Below are positions 1 through 9,348 of a DNA stretch of 64,000 nt, in pieces. Both the position numbers and the translations under genes were made by a program. Within the stretch, counting starts at the first letter, position 1, and each line of letters opens with the position of its first letter. The notes under the pieces were generated by a model. That model saw nothing but the letters and a program-made list of their open reading frames with translations. It was not told the DNA's origin and ran no database searches. The DNA is from Nitrospirota bacterium (GTDB taxonomy: Bacteria; Nitrospirota; JACRHJ01), in assembly GCA_016212105.1 (NCBI GenBank), contig JACRHJ010000021.1, forward strand, positions 86,546 to 150,545, read 5' to 3'.

Positions 1-2
1 CT

Positions 3-1091
3 AACGCTGTTCAGATTATGACTATTTATCAGGCCAAGGGATTAGAGTTTCCTGTTGTGTTTGTTCCTGGGTTGAACCGGAATTATCTACCAACAAATCA
101 GCCAACTGGCAAGCAGGTTTGGCACTTTATTGACAGGAATATTATCAGGGACGTTGACCGTTATTTCCCTCACTCAGAGGATGAACGTCGCTTGTTGTAT
201 GTCGCCATCACCCGATCAAAGAAATTCCTTATTGTTAGCCGCGCTCCTGATGGCCGACAGCAGGGGCGAGAATCATTGTTTGGGCCTGAGATACGAAAGT
301 CAGAATATGTTATCAGCTCTAAAGATCGAGACTGGTCTGAAAGGGAAAGGCTTACCCCGAAATCGTCTACTGAGAGTGCTAATATATCCGTAAACTTTTC
401 ATTATTGAAGGCGTATTTTGATTGTCCTTATAGCTTCAAGTTTTGGACATTTTATGGCTTCGTGCAACCACGCGGTGCTCGTATGGGTTATGGGGCGTCA
501 ATTCACAACTCCCTAATGGAGATTCACAGGGAAATACTCGAAGGGAAAGTTGTCGCTCAAGACAGCCTTTCAGAACTTTTCGAGCGTCACAAGAACTTCC
601 CTTATGCGACTGATGGTATGATAGAGGGGATGACCACAAAAGCAATTGAGGCTTTGGATATTTACTATCAGCGTAACGCAGATGAATTTCAACATATCGA
701 GTTTGCAGAAAAAGAAATTCAAATCAACTTGGGTGACGGGATTCTTGTGAACGGCAAGATGGACTTGATTAAGAAGAAGAACATCGATGGTACATTTGAG
801 AAAACCATCATAGATTTTAAGTCAACAGAAAATGCCCAGGAATATAACGTAACCATGGACCAGCTCCAACTTTATGCTTTGGGCTATAAAGAACTAACAG
901 GTGATAACGCTGACTTCTTGCAAATATACAACCTCGAAACCAATGACGCCACGAAGAATGAGTTGTCGGTGCGGGACCTTGATGACATGAGAGATAAGAT
1001 AATCAGGGCTGCCAATGACATCAGGAATAATAACCTGGAACACACATGTAATAAGCCTGATTGCGTCTGCAAGTTTAAAACGACCCATTAA
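3..1091 (+). CDS. UvrD-like helicase C-terminus fused to PD-(D/E)XK nuclease (5' partial)
   Basis: The reading frame is open to the left window edge, so the N-terminal ATPase part lies outside. What remains starts with a superfamily 1 motif V-like segment (QAKGLEFPVVFVPG) and motif VI (DERRLLYVAITRSKK). A nuclease domain follows: an entry Cys in YFDCPYSF, a GYGASIH helix, and the catalytic D...DFK pattern in GKMDLI and IIDFKST. Three Cys close the protein (CNKPDCVC). One Cys before and three after the nuclease core is the layout of AddB/Cas4-type iron-sulfur nucleases, so a 4Fe-4S cluster is likely (inference). The gene lies 27 bp upstream of mod on the same strand and probably shares its operon. 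Expected role: ATP-driven DNA unwinding and cleavage in repair or phage defence. Base composition is AT-rich, unlike DNA beyond 6.5 kb. Confidence 0.8.
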   Translation, partial: NAVQIMTIYQAKGLEFPVVFVPGLNRNYLPTNQPTGKQVWHFIDRNIIRDVDRYFPHSEDERRLLYVAITRSKKFLIVSRAPDGRQQGRESLFGPEIRKSEYVISSKDRDWSERERLTPKSSTESANISVNFSLLKAYFDCPYSFKFWTFYGFVQPRGARMGYGASIHNSLMEIHREILEGKVVAQDSLSELFERHKNFPYATDGMIEGMTTKAIEALDIYYQRNADEFQHIEFAEKEIQINLGDGILVNGKMDLIKKKNIDGTFEKTIIDFKSTENAQEYNVTMDQLQLYALGYKELTGDNADFLQIYNLETNDATKNELSVRDLDDMRDKIIRAANDIRNNNLEHTCNKPDCVCKFKTTH

Positions 1092-1118
1092 TTTCTATAC
1101 CATGGAGGATTCTTCGTA

Positions 1119-3038
1119 ATGGCTAAAACCTATAAAGGCAGCTTAACCCTCGAATGGTACTACAAGCAGAAGGCCATTATGCTCCGAGAGGCTGCTGATT
1201 TGAAAAGCGACTCGGATATCCCCGCTCCGAGAGTTAATTGGGTTAATAAAGACGAAGCTCTTTTTTATGAAGTTAATGAAAACGAAGGCAAGGGACAAGT
1301 TCCTTATTGGGTTGATAGTAGTGATATTAGGGTCAAAGAAGCGAGGCCGTTAAAGCTAATAAAAACATACAAAGCAATCTCAAAAAATAAGCCGGGAACC
1401 TTGCCAGGAACAAACATGACATGGGAGGTTAGCGCAACCACAGACGATGATCCCGTGATTAATAATATGCTGATAAAGGGCGATAACCTATTGGCATTGA
1501 ATACACTCAAGAAGCTATTTTCAAACAGACCAGATGATGAAAAGGTGAAATGCATTTACATCGATCCTCCCTATAACACCGGTCAAGCCTTCGACAACTA
1601 TGACGATAACTTGATGCAATCAGAGTGGCTTACGCTAATGCGTGATAGGTTGGTAATATTGCATGATTTACTTAAAGTGGACGGCCTGTTATTTATTCAA
1701 TTGGACGAAAAAAACCTCTTTCATGTAAAGGTTTTGTTAGACGACATATTTGGGAAAGACAATTTTGTAAATATTTTTACTATAAAAACATCCGATCCGT
1801 CTGGCTTGAAAACAGTAAACCCATCCCCATACGATGCTGCTGAATACGTTTTGATGTACGCAAATAACAAGGCATTTTATAAATATGAAACAATAAACAT
1901 ACCATGCGCACACGATACAGGCTACTCAAAATATGTAACTAATATCAACGATGTGTACTCAAAGTGGAAGATTGAAAATATCAGCGAGCATTATGCAAAG
2001 AGAATCGGCTTCACTAGTGCGGCTGAGGCCAAAGAATCTAAGGGCAAACTGGATTTCCTTAGTGAAGTAGCTGAATACGCTATACTAAATGCAGACTCGG
2101 TTTTTCAATCTACCGCAATTGCAGACGACGCAGGCAATGACATAGTTGCCACCAGGAATTTGTCCAAAAGTAAACCAGACAAGATATTCAAGGTAGATCG
2201 TACTGACAAGGATGTTTTTGTCTTAAATGGCAGGCAGATGTTTTTCTATTCGAATAAAGTTAAAGAAATTGATGGAAAGATAACACCCACCAATAAGCTT
2301 ACAAATATCTGGATGGATATACCATATAACGGTATATCGAAAGAAGGTGGCGTAAAGTTTAGGGAAAGTAAAAAGCCCGAAAAATTAATAAGACGCGTTT
2401 TCGAAACTGCCAATATTGTCGAGGGCGATTTGGTATTGGATTGCTTTGGTGGATCTGGAACAACCTTTGCAGTTGCTCATAAAATGAAGTTAACGTGGAT
2501 AGGAGTGGAAATCGGTAATCATGCCGATACGCACATAATACCAAGGTTAACAGGAATTCTATCGGGCAATGACCAATCAGGTATTACTGCAGTTGCCAAG
2601 TGGACAGGTGGCGGTGGTTTTAAATATTATCATTTAGGACAATCGATATTAGCAAATGATGAATTTAATTGGGCTTTAGGTAAGTCAACAATTGAAGAGT
2701 CATTCCTCTCGTCTTACGATTATATTGTAGACTCAGCAATTGAATTTGAGGAGAAAAGGTTAATAACAGATAGCGACGCTCGGCCATCTGTTGGTGTCCA
2801 GAAGATTGGCAATAAAGTCAGGGTGGCAGTCGTTACTCTTAACCCTCCTAAAGGGAAAAGGGAGATGCTACCTTATGACGAACTAATAAATATTTATACA
2901 AAGGTAAAGAGCAAATACAACCCCGAATATATCAACATCTTCACGAATAGAGGTGTCGAGATAGCATCAGATTCTAAGCCTGATGACTTGGATGTTATAA
3001 AGATACCCCATGCGATCTTCGCAGAACTGGAGAAATAG
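1119..3038 (+). CDS. mod: Type III restriction-modification methyltransferase (Mod)
   Basis: Adenine-N6 DNA methyltransferase of the beta class. Catalytic motif IV DPPY is at residues 149-152, well before the SAM-binding motif I FGGSGTT at 443-449. That order and the length (639 aa) match type III Mod subunits. In type III systems Mod recognises the site, methylates one strand and forms the complex with Res. The ATG start has a GGAGG about 10 nt upstream. The target-recognition region between the motifs is not recognisable by eye. Res begins 3 bp after the stop, so the two are translationally linked. Codons are AT-rich, as in its neighbours, which points to acquisition by transfer. Confidence 0.9.
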   Translation: MAKTYKGSLTLEWYYKQKAIMLREAADLKSDSDIPAPRVNWVNKDEALFYEVNENEGKGQVPYWVDSSDIRVKEARPLKLIKTYKAISKNKPGTLPGTNMTWEVSATTDDDPVINNMLIKGDNLLALNTLKKLFSNRPDDEKVKCIYIDPPYNTGQAFDNYDDNLMQSEWLTLMRDRLVILHDLLKVDGLLFIQLDEKNLFHVKVLLDDIFGKDNFVNIFTIKTSDPSGLKTVNPSPYDAAEYVLMYANNKAFYKYETINIPCAHDTGYSKYVTNINDVYSKWKIENISEHYAKRIGFTSAAEAKESKGKLDFLSEVAEYAILNADSVFQSTAIADDAGNDIVATRNLSKSKPDKIFKVDRTDKDVFVLNGRQMFFYSNKVKEIDGKITPTNKLTNIWMDIPYNGISKEGGVKFRESKKPEKLIRRVFETANIVEGDLVLDCFGGSGTTFAVAHKMKLTWIGVEIGNHADTHIIPRLTGILSGNDQSGITAVAKWTGGGGFKYYHLGQSILANDEFNWALGKSTIEESFLSSYDYIVDSAIEFEEKRLITDSDARPSVGVQKIGNKVRVAVVTLNPPKGKREMLPYDELINIYTKVKSKYNPEYINIFTNRGVEIASDSKPDDLDVIKIPHAIFAELEK

Positions 3039-3041
3039 TTC

Positions 3042-6000
3042 ATGGCAAAGAAAGTGAGCGTCTCCTATTTTGAAGAACATGGTAAGGTTCTGCGTAAAAT
3101 AGTAGATGACTATAGAGGCTATCAGACCGAACTGTTCTCCACAAGTACGTTCTCGGTATTTAATACCCTGGAGCAGGGCGTTACGAATCATCCATTGCGC
3201 TATTACCAGAAAGATGCGCTCTATATACTTGATCACCTGTTCTCAACGGCGGAAAGGGAGTTGTATTCAAAATTACATATACCTGGTCACCGGGGCAAAG
3301 ATATTATCAAGGGGCTGTTGGAAGAGGTCGATTCTGAAACCAATAAAGAAGCACCTTTTATTGGCTATGAGATGGCAACCGGCTCAGGCAAAACTATGCT
3401 GATGGGAGCCAGTATCTACCTGTTAAACCAAAAGTATGGAATAAAGAACTTTCTAATCATCACACCTCCGTCAACTGATATATACCAGAAGACAATCAGA
3501 AACTTTATGGTCGGCAACTTTGAATCTGTCTGGTCGGATGATACACCTTTCAGATTTAACGTCATAACTGGCGATAATTATACCCAGAATCTGTTTTATG
3601 ACGAATCGAAAGACGCTAATATTTTCATATTCAATATCAGCAAGTTCGGAAAGAACGCCAAGAACACGACCAAAACCTGGGAATCAGCAATATGGCGAGA
3701 TGAACAGGGAAATAACATTAGCATTAAGCAGTATTTGAAAGACAAGAAGCTTGTAATCATAACCGATGAAGCACACCATGCCCAGAATAGAGCGTCGAAA
3801 CAGATAATAATGAACTTCCACCCCAATGCCGTCTTAGAGTTTACTGCGACGGCAGTTGAAAGTGATTCAAACCAAGAAAAACGCAACCAGACAATAGTAT
3901 ACAAATACGATATCAGGCGTCTTCTTGAAGATGGGCACGGCAAGCTTGTGCGCGCGGTAGCCTTAGATACGGAGTCTAAGCAGAAACAAAAGTCAGAAAT
4001 CCCTCAGGCTGAAAAACTCAAAATCATTACCCTTTTCCTGATTCATATATTAAAGAAGAAAGCGGTACTTCTTGACCAGAAGGCGCGCGGCCTCAAGCCC
4101 ATTGCTTTTATCAAAGTCAAGGAAGATACAGCTTATACTCAGAAGGTCTTCGATTACATCAAAGATAACCTCGCTGACGACGTAGAAAACATTAATATCA
4201 TCTTTGAGAAGGTTAAGCAGCAGGACCTTAATATAACCAACCTTCTACAGGAATTGCTAATAAATGATTTCAAAAATGACCCCAATAAAGTACGGGCAGA
4301 AATCCAGTCCATCGCTCGTACAACGATCTTTTACCATGGTAAGTCAGACAAAGAAACCGAGAAGAAGTTTCGTGATATCCGCACTAACGATGTCGAGATT
4401 GTGGTATACATGCAGCGCCTTGATGAGGGTATTGACCTCCCTAACATATACTCTATGGCCGTAATAAGCGATACCGCAAGCGGGTTCAAAACTTCGGTTA
4501 AGCAGATCATCGGTCGTGGAGTACGGCTCAATAAAGATATGCGCGAGTTCGATGAAGATGAGAATCCTATTCTTCAACAGGCGGAAATGCTACATATTGT
4601 CTGCGACCAGGGCAAGAACTTTGAGGAGCAGATAATTGCGATTCAAAGGGAATTCGGACTTTCAAACAAATACATTAGCTATGATAAAGAGAAGCAGACT
4701 GTTGCCAACCACTCAAAGTCAGAGCTATTGGAAAAACGTTTCATTCCCCATATCAAAGCAGATTTTAGGGTAAAAGAAGGCGCCAATCTGATTAGCTTGA
4801 TTAATGACGCGGACACAATTGTGAACCGGTTTATAGAGGACAACTGTTTCGCGGGGCCTCAAGATGATATTAAGAGGTTTATTAAATACCGCCCCGATTC
4901 TTTTTTTATCGAGGTGGACGTCTTTGCGGATAAGAATGTATACCATAAGCAGCTTCAGCAGACAGGCGGGGTAATAACACCTCTGACCCTTGGCAGCAAA
5001 GAGCTTAAATCTATTTATGGAATAGTGCTGAAAACTCTGCACTGCCTTCCAGACTCGGATACAACTAAGAAGACATTTCAGGCATATATCGATAAATTCA
5101 ACAACATCGGTTTGCAGTATTATCGTCTTTCAGATGCAGATGACAGGCTTGCCGTAAACTTATTGGTCAATTCATTCAGCTTCTTTTACAAAAACCATAT
5201 AGAGAAAAACTACTTTGCGATCGAGTTCAGGGAAATTCGGAGCGAAGATACTTATAATTTGAGGAATAGTTTCAAAGATTACGAAATGAAAATCCCCGTG
5301 GACCAGGTCGAAAATACGAGTTGGAGAAAGATAAAAGACCGGGGCAAAATGGTTGACCTTGTTAGCAGCGGATACAGTTTCTTCGGATACGAAAAGTCAG
5401 TATACGACTATAACTCGTTCGATTCTTATACCGAAAAACAATTGGCAGATTATATCAATGACGTGCTGAAAAATGTGCCAGCGGATAAGCGTCCCTTCTG
5501 GGTCCGTAATCAGCGCCAGGTCTATTTTACATATGGCTCAAAAAAATACTACCCCGACTTCATTATGGTGAAAGATGACATCACGTATGTGATCGAAACA
5601 AAGGGCGAGGTTTTTTCTGACACTAAGAAGAATATCTTGTTAAAGAAATTGGACGAAATCCCAGGTTATAAAGGACTGCTTGTGTTTTCTCAGCAAGCCG
5701 ATTTGCTTGACGGTGAAAGCTGGGATTTTGAGAAGTTTGTTGGGTATAGCGAGGAATTTTTAAAACGCCGTCAGTCAAGACATGATTTATTGCCTGATGC
5801 GCCGATAGAAGAGCAGTTTATAAGATACGTCCCAGTATATTCGCCAGCAAATGCGCATAAAAAATTCGTCAAGAAAAATAAATCACCTAAATCAGATGGC
5901 TGGTTAGAATGCCCTGAAATACCTGGCGGATACCCACGCACAATTATAGCTACCCAGGTCAAAGGGACATGTCTTGACAACAGATATAAAGAAAACGACT

Positions 6001-6272
6001 GGATACTTCTTAACACAATTATTGACGCAGATAATGCACGTGGGAAAATATGTTTAGTGCACAGCAAGGAAATTAGAGATTCATACGAAGACCATTTTAC
6101 TATGAGGCAACTTGAGGTCACTACAAAAACATTGCCCGGCAAGTTGTGGCCAGAGGCAGTAATACACCTTAAGAGTCTCGATAATGATATCGAGGATATC
6201 GTTCTTGAAAACGTTGACAGCGATTCCTCATTTGCTATAATAGGCGTTGAATATTTACCTGCCGGTAATTAA
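3042..6272 (+). CDS. res: Type III restriction endonuclease (Res) helicase-nuclease
   Basis: ATP-dependent translocase/endonuclease partner of Mod. Walker A is ATGSGKT (residues 112-118) and the DEAH-box motif II is DEAHH (242-246). A motif VI-like stretch near residue 490 (QIIGRGVRL) completes a superfamily 2 helicase. A PD-(D/E)XK nuclease follows, with YYPDF (D839) and VIETK (E852, K854). After the nuclease comes about 200 residues of unassigned C-terminal extension, making 1076 aa, longer than most Res proteins. The start overlaps the SD zone at the end of mod. All catalytic residues are present, so the system looks active. A strong terminator follows about 90 bp downstream. Confidence 0.9.
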   Translation: MAKKVSVSYFEEHGKVLRKIVDDYRGYQTELFSTSTFSVFNTLEQGVTNHPLRYYQKDALYILDHLFSTAERELYSKLHIPGHRGKDIIKGLLEEVDSETNKEAPFIGYEMATGSGKTMLMGASIYLLNQKYGIKNFLIITPPSTDIYQKTIRNFMVGNFESVWSDDTPFRFNVITGDNYTQNLFYDESKDANIFIFNISKFGKNAKNTTKTWESAIWRDEQGNNISIKQYLKDKKLVIITDEAHHAQNRASKQIIMNFHPNAVLEFTATAVESDSNQEKRNQTIVYKYDIRRLLEDGHGKLVRAVALDTESKQKQKSEIPQAEKLKIITLFLIHILKKKAVLLDQKARGLKPIAFIKVKEDTAYTQKVFDYIKDNLADDVENINIIFEKVKQQDLNITNLLQELLINDFKNDPNKVRAEIQSIARTTIFYHGKSDKETEKKFRDIRTNDVEIVVYMQRLDEGIDLPNIYSMAVISDTASGFKTSVKQIIGRGVRLNKDMREFDEDENPILQQAEMLHIVCDQGKNFEEQIIAIQREFGLSNKYISYDKEKQTVANHSKSELLEKRFIPHIKADFRVKEGANLISLINDADTIVNRFIEDNCFAGPQDDIKRFIKYRPDSFFIEVDVFADKNVYHKQLQQTGGVITPLTLGSKELKSIYGIVLKTLHCLPDSDTTKKTFQAYIDKFNNIGLQYYRLSDADDRLAVNLLVNSFSFFYKNHIEKNYFAIEFREIRSEDTYNLRNSFKDYEMKIPVDQVENTSWRKIKDRGKMVDLVSSGYSFFGYEKSVYDYNSFDSYTEKQLADYINDVLKNVPADKRPFWVRNQRQVYFTYGSKKYYPDFIMVKDDITYVIETKGEVFSDTKKNILLKKLDEIPGYKGLLVFSQQADLLDGESWDFEKFVGYSEEFLKRRQSRHDLLPDAPIEEQFIRYVPVYSPANAHKKFVKKNKSPKSDGWLECPEIPGGYPRTIIATQVKGTCLDNRYKENDWILLNTIIDADNARGKICLVHSKEIRDSYEDHFTMRQLEVTTKTLPGKLWPEAVIHLKSLDNDIEDIVLENVDSDSSFAIIGVEYLPAGN

Positions 6273-6364
6273 TTCACTTGCATGGGCATAGGGTCTTGCG
6301 CTGCTTTCTCCTATTCCTTGACGTTCTTAAAAACATACCATGATATACCGTGTTCTAACGCAGT

Positions 6365-6391
6365 GGGGCTCCGTAAGGAGCCCCTTTTTTT
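6365..6391 (+). terminator. Rho-independent terminator of the R-M operon
   Basis: An 8-bp perfect stem GGGGCTCC / GGAGCCCC closes a GTAA tetraloop and is followed by seven T. It lies 93 bp after the res stop and separates the AT-rich defence block from the GC-rich phage block. Confidence 0.9.
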
Positions 6392-6499
6392 GTTCCCTCC
6401 TCACAATAGTGAAACCATTCGCCAGCAGACTTCCCGTTTAATTGCTATTGTCGCCCTCGATAACAACCTTCGCCTGTCACCCCTCGCCCCTTGTGGGAG

Positions 6500-6521
6500 A
6501 GGGGCCGGGGGTGAGGGTTCA
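6500..6521 (+). repeat. 22-bp direct repeat, left copy
   Basis: This 22-bp stretch, ending in GTGAGGGTTCA, recurs exactly at 6667-6688, so the two copies bracket the tRNA-like gene at 6523-6596. Both copies belong to the CCCTCTCC...GGGAGAGG...GGGTGAGGG repeat family scattered over the window. The 250 bp around them hold these repeats and the tRNA only. Confidence 0.85.
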
Positions 6522-6522
6522 C

Positions 6523-6596
6523 GCGGGAGTAGCGCAGTGGTAGCGCGCGGCCCTCCAAGGCCGAGGCCGCTGGTTCGACCCCAGCCTCCCGCTCCA
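6523..6596 (+). tRNA. tRNA-Gly-like gene with shortened anticodon loop
   Basis: A cloverleaf can be drawn by hand: acceptor GCGGGAG/CTCCCGC, D arm GCGC-AGTGGTA-GCGC, T arm GCTGG-TTCGACC-CCAGC, encoded TCCA end. Sequence and arm lengths follow bacterial tRNA-Gly(UCC). The anticodon arm, however, reads CGGCC-CTCCAA-GGCCG. The stem is perfect but the loop has six bases instead of seven, as if one T of the usual CTTCCAA were lost. The anticodon is therefore ambiguous. It may be a decayed host tRNA, a phage-carried tRNA or a non-standard decoder. It is on the same strand as the phage genes, about 100 bp before the first. Confidence 0.6.
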
Positions 6597-6666
6597 ACTC
6601 CATTCCACCCTCGCCGCACCTTTTACCCTCTCCCCGCCGTGGGAGAGGGACCGAGGGTGAGGGCTA

Positions 6667-6688
6667 AGGGGCCGGGGGTGAGGGTTCA
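6667..6688 (+). repeat. 22-bp direct repeat, right copy
   Basis: Exact copy of 6500-6521, placed 12 bp before the first phage gene. A further half-copy of the same family with inverted CCCTCTCCCC / GGGAGAGGG arms spans about 6625-6655. Confidence 0.85.
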
Positions 6689-6700
6689 TCCGGGGGCGAC

Positions 6701-7507
6701 ATGGCCGACGAAGAGCAGGGCAAGAAACCTGGGCTTACCGCCGAGCAGGTCACGAAGCTTTACAAGAGCAAGCTCGCCGCCGGGGTGCTGGAGGGCAAGA
6801 CCGGCCTCGCCTCGGAGCTTATCGCCCTCGACAAGGCCGAGCAGGCCAAAAGCCGCCCGAAGGCGACGCCCCTCGAAAAACTCAAGCCGCGCGGCCCCTA
6901 CCACATGTCAGAAGCAGCCGTCCAGGCCCGGAAAGACAACGCCAAGAAATCCACCGGCCCTACCTCCGCCGCCGGCAAGGCCATAAGCTCCCGGAACGCG
7001 CGTAGCTACGGTCAGGCCGCGAACTCTCTAATCAATCGAATTATCAAGCCCTGCTTTTCAACGTGCGAGCATTACGCCGAGTGCGAGTTCGTCGAAGAAG
7101 GCCGCACGTCTGCCGGAGGCGACTGCCTCGACCGCGAGCACGTGCTCGAAGCTCTGTCCGCGATAGGCAAGGCTCTCAAGAACGACCGCAAGGACTTCGA
7201 AGAGATAATGCAGGTCGAGCTGGCCGGGATACTCGGCGTCGTGCAGGACGTCCGTGATGCTGTCACAGAGTACGGCGTCCTTGTCAAGAGCTTCAAGATG
7301 GACGCGGACGGCGGCGTGATCGCCGAGGAGTGGAAACTCAACCCGGCCCTCCTGGCATTGCCGAAGCTGATAGCCGACCTCGGTATCACATTCAAGGACT
7401 GGAACCTCACCCCGGCCGCGATCGCAAAGGTCAAGCAGGGTGACGACGCGATAAAGAGCGCGGCGGACATCATGGGCGCGCTCATGGGCAGGAAGGTGGC
7501 GCAGTGA
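6701..7507 (+). CDS. Putative phage terminase small subunit
   Basis: 268 aa. Position immediately before the large terminase, overlapping it by 4 bp, suggests a DNA-recognition small subunit. The central stretch GPTSAAGKAISSRNARSYG resembles the TGP-GKA-SRNA segment common in small-terminase-like phage proteins, and the C-terminal third (LNPALLALPKLIADLGIT) resembles the P27-type ending. In between lies a cysteine group (CFSTCEHYAEC and GGDC) that could bind metal, which is not standard for the family. The ATG start lies 12 bp after the right 22-bp repeat and has only weak SD support. It could instead be another packaging accessory protein. Confidence 0.55.
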   Translation: MADEEQGKKPGLTAEQVTKLYKSKLAAGVLEGKTGLASELIALDKAEQAKSRPKATPLEKLKPRGPYHMSEAAVQARKDNAKKSTGPTSAAGKAISSRNARSYGQAANSLINRIIKPCFSTCEHYAECEFVEEGRTSAGGDCLDREHVLEALSAIGKALKNDRKDFEEIMQVELAGILGVVQDVRDAVTEYGVLVKSFKMDADGGVIAEEWKLNPALLALPKLIADLGITFKDWNLTPAAIAKVKQGDDAIKSAADIMGALMGRKVAQ

Positions 7508-9348
7508 AGACCAGGCTGCTTGCTACCGACGCCCGCGCCGGGCTCGTCACACCCCTCACCGATCTTGACAGCCTCAAGCGCTCCGTCATTATCCCGGAGG
7601 AGGTCTTCGACGCCTACCTTGCCCGGTTCGGCTGGACATGGCACCAGGTCGCCCGTGGCGAGTTCCCCACAGGGTTCAGAAGCCTTGACGAGCTTCAGCT
7701 TACTATCATCTGCGAGGACCCCGTCCTCTGGGCGCAGTCGTTCCTGCGGGAGCCGACAGACCCGGACCATCAGGACCCTTACTCGTTCTTCGAGTACCAA
7801 AAGGAGAGCCTGCGCTACGATGGTGACGCATTGCACGAGGACGGCTCCGAGGTCGGCAAGACACGCGAGATCGTCCCGTTCGGTTTGCATAAGGCCTTCA
7901 CCGTTGGGGCTGGTTCCGCTCTTGTTGGCGCACCTCTTCAGATTTATCTGAATGAGATAATCGACGCCATACTCGACCAGCTCTCCTGGAACGACATACT
8001 GGACAAGGGACTCATGGAGCACAGAAAGGTCCCTTACCACCGCCTCATGTTCACAAACGGCTTCAAGATTGATTTCCGCCCCAGCTCACACGACGGCGCG
8101 CCGTACAGGGGCGTCCACGCCCGCACGTTCGGCATAAAGGACGAGGCGGTCAAGGACAAGAACTCGCGTACCTGGTCGGAGTTTTACCGCGCCCTGCTTC
8201 CGTCCGCCTCGGTGCGGCTGTATTCCGTCCCGGACGGCGACCGTTCCTGCGAGTTCTTCAAGCTCTGCCAGAAGGCGTCCGGCGTTGAGGTCGAGGGCCT
8301 GTCGAAGAAAGCCACCGAACGCAAGTTCCGCAAGTTCCACTGGCCGAAGACGCTAATGCCCGAGCCGTTCTGGTCGGACGAGCGCCGCCGCTGGTTCATA
8401 GACGTATACGGCGGCGAGGACAGCCCCGGCTATCAGCACAACGTACTCGGAGCTTGGGGCGACCCGGAGAACTCCGTCTTCCCGACCGAGATGTTCATGC
8501 GTGCAGTAAAAAAGCTCACCGAGTACCGCGTCCTGAAGCTCGTGGTCAACGCGAAGGACGACGAGGTATCCATCTTCGGCGCGTCCTACGACGGCGGAGC
8601 CGAAGGCAAGGACGAGGTCATCATCCTGGACACCCGCGAGCGGGCGTCCTCATTCTTCAAGGACGACGGCGAGGGCGCAGGCAGCCCGTTCAGGCGGCTC
8701 CTCCGTTCGTTCTTCTCAGCCCTGCCCGGCACGGTCGGCGGCGGTGCGGACTTCGGTTATGCCCAGGACCCGACCGAGATGACGCTGAAGCTCGTAATCG
8801 GCAAGACCCACAGGCGCGTGGGCAGGCTGCAGCTGAAGCACGTAACCTACGACCAGCAGGCCGAGGCGCTCGACGCGCTTGACGACATATTCGGCCCCGG
8901 CACCATGCCCTGGGGGATGGACCTCGGCAACGCAGGCACCGCCGTCCAGCACATCCTCGAAGGCCAGGAGCGCTACGAGGGCAAACGCTACGATGACCGG
9001 ATATTCGGCGTCCAGTTCGGCGGGACATACGACAGCATAGACGAGGACGGAAACGTTGTCATAGACCAGAAGACCGAAAAGCCGGTCAAGGTCACTGCAA
9101 AGGAGCTGGCGACAGACCTGCTCCTGAAGAAGTACCAGCGCGGCGAGATGGAAGAGCCCGCGGACCCGGACATCACGCTATCGTACCCGAACCACACGGT
9201 TCGGATGGGCAGCGAGCACAAGATATTCCGCAAGGAAGACGACCACATCATTGACGCCGACCGGGCCGGCATCCTCGCCCTGGTCATGCCGGACGCGGGC
9301 GCGTCCGACCTGTTCGCCTGCGGCGCGAACCTGAGGGAGAGGGCATGA
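7504..9348 (+). CDS. terL: Phage terminase large subunit
   Basis: Motor and nuclease that packages DNA into proheads. A Walker A-like DGSEVGKTREI lies near residue 117, a central ATPase core follows, and an RNase H-like nuclease domain has its first acidic motif in GADFGYAQDP and a final Asp in DADRAGILALVM. At 614 aa it is in the normal range. It overlaps the genes on both sides by 4 bp (ATGA type), so terS-terL-portal are translationally coupled. GC-rich codon use matches the whole phage block and differs from the R-M genes. Confidence 0.85.
   Translation: MKTRLLATDARAGLVTPLTDLDSLKRSVIIPEEVFDAYLARFGWTWHQVARGEFPTGFRSLDELQLTIICEDPVLWAQSFLREPTDPDHQDPYSFFEYQKESLRYDGDALHEDGSEVGKTREIVPFGLHKAFTVGAGSALVGAPLQIYLNEIIDAILDQLSWNDILDKGLMEHRKVPYHRLMFTNGFKIDFRPSSHDGAPYRGVHARTFGIKDEAVKDKNSRTWSEFYRALLPSASVRLYSVPDGDRSCEFFKLCQKASGVEVEGLSKKATERKFRKFHWPKTLMPEPFWSDERRRWFIDVYGGEDSPGYQHNVLGAWGDPENSVFPTEMFMRAVKKLTEYRVLKLVVNAKDDEVSIFGASYDGGAEGKDEVIILDTRERASSFFKDDGEGAGSPFRRLLRSFFSALPGTVGGGADFGYAQDPTEMTLKLVIGKTHRRVGRLQLKHVTYDQQAEALDALDDIFGPGTMPWGMDLGNAGTAVQHILEGQERYEGKRYDDRIFGVQFGGTYDSIDEDGNVVIDQKTEKPVKVTAKELATDLLLKKYQRGEMEEPADPDITLSYPNHTVRMGSEHKIFRKEDDHIIDADRAGILALVMPDAGASDLFACGANLRERA

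Noticed and set aside
6555..6557. Reading the tRNA-like gene as tRNA-Trp (CCA)
   Set aside because: Setting CCA as anticodon in a seven-base loop breaks the anticodon stem (C-A and G-G pairs), and the rest of the molecule resembles tRNA-Gly.
6282..6986. 234-codon open frame across the tRNA-like gene and the repeats
   Set aside because: It runs through a tRNA structure and palindromic repeats, is extremely Pro/Arg-rich, and overlaps the better-supported gene at 6701.
7072..8040. Long open frame opposite the terminase genes
   Set aside because: Antisense to two coupled genes with recognised motifs. High GC lowers stop frequency in antisense frames; no family pattern seen.
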